From the NCBI RefSeq assembly GCF_004217615.1, contig NZ_SHLD01000001.1, positions 2,294,001 through 2,358,000 on the forward strand: 64,000 nucleotides of DNA, read 5' to 3'. This DNA comes from Micromonospora kangleipakensis. GTDB taxonomy: Bacteria > Actinomycetota > Actinomycetes > Mycobacteriales > Micromonosporaceae. This document shows, piece after piece, positions 60,259 to 64,000 of this stretch (within the stretch, counting starts at the first letter, position 1; the number at the start of each line of letters is the position of its first letter). Position numbers and translations under genes: made by a program. The notes under the pieces are model-generated. The model was not told the origin of the DNA, ran no database searches, and saw only the letters and a program-made list of their open reading frames with translations.

Positions 60259-61356
60259 ATGAGCGGTGGTGACAAGCTCGAATTCGAGATCCGTCCGAAT
60301 CCCGCGCCGGTATCCGCCGCCGATCGGGCCGCCCTGCTGGCCAACCCCGGTTTCGGCCGGGTCTTCACCGACCACATGGTGACGATCCGGTACGCCGACG
60401 GGAAGGGTTGGTACGACGCCCGGGTCGAGGCCCGTGGACCGATCCCGATGGATCCGGCGAGCGCGGTGCTGCACTACGCGCAGGAGATCTTCGAGGGGCT
60501 CAAGGCGTACCGGACCGCCGAGGGCGCGGTGACGATGTTCCGCCCGGAGGCCAACGCCGCCCGCTTCGCCGCCTCCGCCCAGCGGCTGGCGATGCCCGAG
60601 CTGCCGCGGGAGACGTTCGTCGAGTCGCTGCGCCGGCTGGTGGAGATCGACCGGGAGTGGATCCCCGAGCACGAGGACGCCAGCCTCTACCTGCGCCCGT
60701 TCATGTTCGCCAGCGAGGTCTTCCTCGGCGTCCGGCCGGCCAACGAGTACCTCTACGTGGTCATCGCCTCCCCGGCCGGGGCGTACTTCTCCGGCGGGGT
60801 CAAGCCGATCACGGTCTGGGTCTCCCCGGACTACACCCGGGCCGCCCCGGGCGGCACCGGCGCCGCGAAGTGCGGCGGCAACTACGCCGCCTCGCTGGTC
60901 GCGCAGGCGGAGGCGATCGAGGCGGGCTGCGACCAGGTGGTCTTCCTGGACGCGGTGGAGCGCCGGTTCATCGACGAGCTGGGCGGCATGAACGTCTTCT
61001 TCGTCTACGACGACAACACCCTGGTCACCCCGCCGCTGACCGGCACCATCCTGCCGGGCATCACCCGCGACGCGATCCTCACCCTGGGCGCCGCGGCCGG
61101 GCACCGGATCGAGGAGCGGCCGATCAGCTTCGCCGACTGGCAGGCGGACGCGGCCAGCGGGCGGCTGCGCGAGGTCTTCGCCTGCGGCACCGCCGCGGTG
61201 ATCACCCCGATCGGTCAGGTGCGCTTCCCCGACGGCGAGTTCCTGGTCGGCGGCGGCGAGCCGGGTCGCTCCACCATGGCGCTGCGGCAGCAGCTGGTGG
61301 ACATCCAGCGCGGCCGGGTCGAGGACCCGTACGGCTGGGTGCGGCAGGTGCTCTGA
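60259..61356 (+). CDS. ilvE: Branched-chain amino acid aminotransferase
   Basis: A 365-residue fold-type IV PLP enzyme catalysing the last step for Val, Leu and Ile. The PLP-binding lysine is in TGAAKCGGNYAASL (about residue 211), with PLP/phosphate-binding residues in ITRDAILTLGAAAG. YAQEIFEGLKAYRTAEG and RFIDELGGMNVFFV are family hallmarks. ATG 60259 has GGGAGG at the right distance. Single gene ending at a strong terminator. Confidence 0.96.
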   Translation: MSGGDKLEFEIRPNPAPVSAADRAALLANPGFGRVFTDHMVTIRYADGKGWYDARVEARGPIPMDPASAVLHYAQEIFEGLKAYRTAEGAVTMFRPEANAARFAASAQRLAMPELPRETFVESLRRLVEIDREWIPEHEDASLYLRPFMFASEVFLGVRPANEYLYVVIASPAGAYFSGGVKPITVWVSPDYTRAAPGGTGAAKCGGNYAASLVAQAEAIEAGCDQVVFLDAVERRFIDELGGMNVFFVYDDNTLVTPPLTGTILPGITRDAILTLGAAAGHRIEERPISFADWQADAASGRLREVFACGTAAVITPIGQVRFPDGEFLVGGGEPGRSTMALRQQLVDIQRGRVEDPYGWVRQVL

Positions 61357-61387
61357 CCCGGCCCTCGGCCACCCGCGCGAATTCCAC

Positions 61388-61422
61388 AACGGCCGGCACC
61401 GTCCACGACGGTGCCGGCCGTT
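61388..61422. terminator. Terminator of ilvE
   Basis: AACGGCCGGCACCGTC pairs perfectly over 16 bp with its complement around CAC, 32 bases after the ilvE stop. Confidence 0.8.
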
Positions 61423-61499
61423 CGCGTTCGCCCGGCCCGCGGGCGCGTCGGCTCGAAGTGTCACCGGTGATGGGAAGCCGCGGGGTTGCCGGGGCGTTC

Positions 61500-61618
61500 C
61501 TATGAAGCTGATGACGTAAACGATTCGCCGGCCCGGCCGCTGCCGCCCATCACTCCCGGCCCGCTCGCGAGCGCCGGCCCGTCCAGGCCCTGAATCGTCT
61601 GCGTCATCAGCTTCATAG
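61500..61618. repeat. Long inverted-repeat element, copy 3
   Basis: The 27-bp arms (61500-61526 and 61592-61618) differ at only two positions, both of which would still pair as G-U in RNA. Outer sequence CTATGAAGCTGATGACGT matches copies 1 and 2; the 65-bp loop does not. Confidence 0.88.
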
Positions 61619-61729
61619 GGAGTGCGGAGACCAACCGCCGCCGCGAGGGCCGCGGCCCTCGCCGCCGTTCGGGCCGGTGGCGAGGCGGAACAGTCGAGCC
61701 GCGGCCGGGTGCCGACGCCGCGGCGGGAT

Positions 61730-62470
61730 TCAGTCGAGCAGGTGGTCGCGGAGGGCGGCGAGCTGCGCGTCGGTGACCCCGGCGTGGCGCAGGTAGCCCT
61801 CCACCGAGCCGTACCCCACGCGCAGCTCCGTGAGGAAGAGCGTCATCGCCTCGGCGGGGGAGGCGAGGAACGGCGGGGGCAGCTCCTCGGCCGCCGGGGT
61901 GGTGGCGGCGACCCAGGCGCTGAACCGCGCCGAGGCCTCGGTGCTCAACGCGTAGTCGGTGGCGATGTCGGCGTCGGCGACCCCGAGCACGGCGAGGGTG
62001 AGGGCACAGACGATGCCGGTCCGGTCCTTGCCGGCGACGCAGTGCACCACCACCGGCGCGTTGGCGCTGTCGGCGATCAGGCCGACCGCCTCGGCCAGCC
62101 CGGCGGTGCCGGTCTCGGCCAGGTCCGCGTACCGGTCGGCGAGGTAGCGGGCGAGGGTCTGGGCAGGGTCGTACCGGATCCCGGCCCAGTCCCGGTGCTC
62201 CGGGTGGATGTGCCGGTAGGTGAGCCCGTCGTACGCGGGCACCCGGCCGTCCCGCTCCACCTCGGTGGGACGGCGCAGATCGATGACGGTCCGGATGCCG
62301 AGGGCGGTGAACGCCTCCCGGTCGGTCTCGTCGATCCGGTGCAGCGAGTCGGAGCGGTAGAGCCGGCCCCGGCGGACGGTACGCCCGTCGTGGCCGGTGT
62401 GTCCGCCGACGTCGCGGAAGTTGAAAAGGGCGGGGAACGGGCTGGTCTCGGTGGCGTCCACCCTTGACAC
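61730..62470 (-). CDS. Tyrosine-protein phosphatase (MptpB/IphP-like)
   Basis: A 246-residue phosphatase with the catalytic loop HCVAGKDRTG at about residues 138-147; the GKDRTG form is that of the MptpB/IphP group that dephosphorylates phosphotyrosine, and often phosphoserine or phosphoinositides. FNFRDVGGHTGHDGRTVRRG is the N-terminal conserved stretch and LRRPTEVERDG follows. Start GTG 62470 or 62461 is uncertain; the ATG at 62518 lies upstream of the terminator-like hairpin 62476-62504 and is less likely. Substrate unknown. Confidence 0.88.
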   Translation of the reverse strand: MSRVDATETSPFPALFNFRDVGGHTGHDGRTVRRGRLYRSDSLHRIDETDREAFTALGIRTVIDLRRPTEVERDGRVPAYDGLTYRHIHPEHRDWAGIRYDPAQTLARYLADRYADLAETGTAGLAEAVGLIADSANAPVVVHCVAGKDRTGIVCALTLAVLGVADADIATDYALSTEASARFSAWVAATTPAAEELPPPFLASPAEAMTLFLTELRVGYGSVEGYLRHAGVTDAQLAALRDHLLD

Positions 62471-62475
62471 GGTAA

Positions 62476-62504
62476 CGGCCGGTGGGGCGTCGCCCCACCG
62501 GCCG
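62476..62504 (-). terminator. Terminator of the PRC-barrel gene
   Basis: CGGCCGGTGGGGC pairs perfectly over 13 bp with GCCCCACCGGCCG around a 3-base loop, 35 bases after the PRC-barrel stop and just before the phosphatase start. Confidence 0.75.
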
Positions 62505-62538
62505 TTCTGCCCGATCATTGGACCAGGCTGCCGAGTCG

Positions 62539-63003
62539 TCAGACCCGCGCCGGGCCGTCCGGCGGCAGCGCGGAGTAGTTCTCGCCGTAGTAGCCGCCGA
62601 GCTTGTCCCGGTAGGCCGGGTCGGCGTGGCTCGACTCGTCGTACTCCGGGGCGGCCTTGATCTGGTCCTTCTCCCGGTCGACGTAGACCTTGCGCTCGTC
62701 GTGGTCGACGTGGCTCACGGTGCCGGCCGGCAGCATGACCTTCTTGCCGAAGATCCACGGGCCGGTGTCGACCACCAGGTAGCTGTCGTTGACCTCGTGA
62801 CTGGCGCTGTCGATCTTGCCGATGCTGCCGTCGGTGGCCTCGACCTTGTAGCCCACCAGGTCGGCGCTGGCGATGCCCGCCTCGTCCCGGTAGCGCCACG
62901 GGTCGAACGCGCCGGCCGGCGCGCCGCCGGCGACGGTGCCCTGACCGCCGTCGATCATCGGGTCGGTGGTGCCGTGCGTCGTGTGCGGATCAAGCCTGTC
63001 CAT
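62539..63003 (-). CDS. PRC-barrel domain protein
   Basis: A 154-residue protein. After an unstructured N-terminus it has a PRC-barrel domain (about residues 45-110: SADLVGYKVEATDGSIGKID, then SYLVVDTGPWIFGKKVMLPA), then VYVDREKDQIKAAPEYDE and a charged tail with YYGENYSAL. PRC-barrel proteins of this sort are common stress-induced proteins in actinomycetes, with no proven biochemical role. ATG 63003 follows AGGAG. A sigma-B/F-like promoter lies upstream. Confidence 0.85.
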   Translation of the reverse strand: MDRLDPHTTHGTTDPMIDGGQGTVAGGAPAGAFDPWRYRDEAGIASADLVGYKVEATDGSIGKIDSASHEVNDSYLVVDTGPWIFGKKVMLPAGTVSHVDHDERKVYVDREKDQIKAAPEYDESSHADPAYRDKLGGYYGENYSALPPDGPARV

Positions 63004-63072
63004 GAGGGATACTCCTGTCCCGACTGTCGTAGTCGTCGTGGAGAGTGCGTTTTCCGCTGTCACAGGTACTTC

Positions 63073-63096
63073 TACCCACCTGTCGGTTTTCCAACC
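63073..63096 (-). promoter_or_regulatory. Candidate stress sigma-factor promoter
   Basis: Read leftward, GGTTG is followed after 14 bases by GGGTA, close to the SigF/SigB-type promoter pattern of actinobacteria (GGTTT, 15-17 bases, GGGTA). It lies about 70 bases upstream of the PRC-barrel ATG. Confidence 0.45.
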
Positions 63097-63107
63097 ACGA
63101 GACGGCG

Positions 63108-63141
63108 AAGGGCCGGCGCCGCGGTCGCGGCACCGGCCCTT
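63108..63141 (-). terminator. Terminator of ahpC-ahpD
   Basis: AAGGGCCGG pairs perfectly with CCGGCCCTT, and an inner CCGCG/CGCGG pair continues the stem, 13 bases after the ahpD stop. Confidence 0.75.
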
Positions 63142-63153
63142 GGTTCGTACGGC

Positions 63154-63684
63154 TCAGCCGAGCGCGGCCTCCGCGTCGAGGGCCACCGCGGCGGCGTGCA
63201 CGACGGCGGCGATCCGCAGCCCCTCGTGCACCTGCTCCCGGGTGAACCCGGTGCCGCGCAGGGTCTTCTCGTGCGACTCCAGGCAGACGCCGCAGCCGGT
63301 GATCGCCGAGACGGCGAGGCACCAGAGCTCGAAGTCGGCCTTCTCCACGCCGGGCCGGGCGATGATCTGCATCCGCAGCCGGGCCGGCATCGAGGCGTAC
63401 TGCTCGTCGCCGATCAGGTGCTTGGCCCGGTAGTAGACGTTGTTCATCGCCATGATCGTGGCGGCGCCCTTGGCCGCCTCGATCGCCTCCGGCTTGAGCT
63501 GGGTGGCCGCCTCGGCGGCGATCTCCCGCAGCACCATCGGGTTGCGGGCCGCCACCGCGCAGGCCAGGGCGGTGCCCCAGGCCTGCAACGACGTCAGCGT
63601 GGAGGTGCTGATGGTCGAGCCGAGGTTGAGCTTGATGTCCTTGGCGTACTCGGGCAGGGCCGCCTTGACCGCGTCCAGACCCAT
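63154..63684 (-). CDS. ahpD: Alkyl hydroperoxide reductase AhpD
   Basis: A 176-residue AhpD that reduces lipoylated AhpC partners and, with AhpC, detoxifies peroxides. The CxxC motif lies in GCGVCLESHEK, with the expected His and Glu residues near it. GLDAVKAALPEYAKDIKLNL is the typical N-terminus. It starts one base after the ahpC stop, so it is cotranslated with it. The thioredoxin-like supply of reductant (lipoamide dehydrogenase/Lpd) is not in the window. Confidence 0.95.
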   Translation of the reverse strand: MGLDAVKAALPEYAKDIKLNLGSTISTSTLTSLQAWGTALACAVAARNPMVLREIAAEAATQLKPEAIEAAKGAATIMAMNNVYYRAKHLIGDEQYASMPARLRMQIIARPGVEKADFELWCLAVSAITGCGVCLESHEKTLRGTGFTREQVHEGLRIAAVVHAAAVALDAEAALG

Positions 63685-63685
63685 G

Positions 63686-64000
63686 TCAGGCCCCGGCCCC
63701 GGCGAGCAGCGCGTTGGCGTCGAGGGTCGCGCCACCCTTGTTCCAGTTGCACGGGCAGAGCTCGTCCGTCTGCAGCGCGTCGAGCACCCGCAGCACCTCG
63801 GAGACGTTCCGGCCCACGGAGCCGGCGGTCACCATGGCGAACTGGATCTCGTTGTCCGGGTCGACGATGAAGGTGGCCCGCTGGGCGACGCCGTCCTCGC
63901 CGAGCACGCCGCAGTCGGCGGTCAGCTCGCGCTTGATGTCGCTGAGCATCGGGAAGGGCAGCTCGCGCAGGTCCGGGTGGTCCTTGCGCCAGGCGTAGTG
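63686..64000 (-). CDS. ahpC: Peroxiredoxin AhpC (N-terminus outside window)
   Basis: The last 104 residues of a two-cysteine peroxiredoxin. The resolving Cys region DELCPCNWNKG is visible; the peroxidatic Cys would be in the missing half. GVAQRATFIVDPDNEIQFAM and VGRNVSEVLRVLDALQTDEL match AhpC. Its tail is immediately followed by ahpD. The start lies beyond 64000. Confidence 0.93.
   Translation of the reverse strand, partial: HYAWRKDHPDLRELPFPMLSDIKRELTADCGVLGEDGVAQRATFIVDPDNEIQFAMVTAGSVGRNVSEVLRVLDALQTDELCPCNWNKGGATLDANALLAGAGA

Larger units (their letters stand above)
61357..61729. other. Convergent spacer with terminator and inverted-repeat element copy 3
   Basis: A 373-bp gap between convergent genes. 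It holds the ilvE terminator (61388-61422) and the element at 61500-61618. The remainder has no recognisable ORF. Confidence 0.5.

Overview
The window is chromosomal DNA from a very GC-rich actinomycete. Codon third positions are almost all G or C, GTG starts are common, and the families present are actinobacterial: IlvG-type acetolactate synthase, SCO6745-type protein, DrrAB-type exporter, an AfsR/SARP remnant and an AhpC/AhpD pair. The gene order mnmA - ligA - gatCAB - ilvD - ilvBNC - serA - leuB - ilvE suggests Micromonosporaceae (Micromonospora or a close relative). That placement rests on gene content and style, not on a database match. Nothing looks like a large island: I saw no transposase, integrase, CRISPR array, rRNA or tRNA gene. 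The window is mostly core genome with small regulatory and repeat elements between genes.

Layout. 1-2.3 kb: a NagZ-like glycoside hydrolase (cut by the left edge) diverging from a ROK regulator, with a candidate operator between them. 2.3-8.3 kb: two ABC systems, a ribokinase and small proteins. 8.3-10.9 kb: a crotonase and an IlvG-type ThDP enzyme. 11-15.7 kb: a DrrAB-type exporter, a deleted SARP regulator, small membrane proteins, an acetyltransferase and a possible 64-residue gene. 15.9-23.2 kb: etfBA, cysteine desulfurase, mnmA, a MetE-like protein, a VOC protein and an ADP-ribosylglycohydrolase. 23.3-32.4 kb: a membrane-anchored MazF-like protein, ligA, a GGDEF-EAL protein and the gatCAB operon. 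32.5-43.9 kb: an AceE/transketolase-like enzyme, a membrane phosphoesterase, a glucose-dehydrogenase-like lipoprotein, a GAF-PP2C phosphatase, a hydroxyacid dehydrogenase, a PH-domain protein and a second, degenerate GGDEF-EAL protein. 44.1-46.3 kb: an ArsR-SulP operon behind a perfect 22-bp palindrome. 47.1-61.4 kb: branched-chain amino acid genes (ilvD, ilvBNC, leuB, ilvE) with serA, an ApbE protein and a third GGDEF-EAL protein. 61.5-64 kb: a tyrosine phosphatase, a PRC-barrel protein and ahpC-ahpD (ahpC cut by the right edge).

How the genes work together. ilvB, ilvN, ilvC and ilvD cover valine/isoleucine synthesis from the acetohydroxyacid step; leuB and ilvE add a leucine step and the final transamination. 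ilvBNC is preceded by a short peptide ORF rich in Leu/Val codons and a terminator, which looks like transcription attenuation. GatCAB, MnmA and a cysteine desulfurase supply correctly charged and thiolated tRNAs. Three separate membrane-bound c-di-GMP proteins lie within 25 kb.

Main leads for follow-up: a family of three long inverted-repeat elements (7205-7299, 20454-20564, 61500-61618) with conserved arms and unrelated loops; the ilvB leader; a possible Cys-containing small ORF whose Shine-Dalgarno lies in a perfect hairpin; the ArsR-SulP operator with a cysteine-free ArsR; and the orphan membrane-tethered MazF-like protein.
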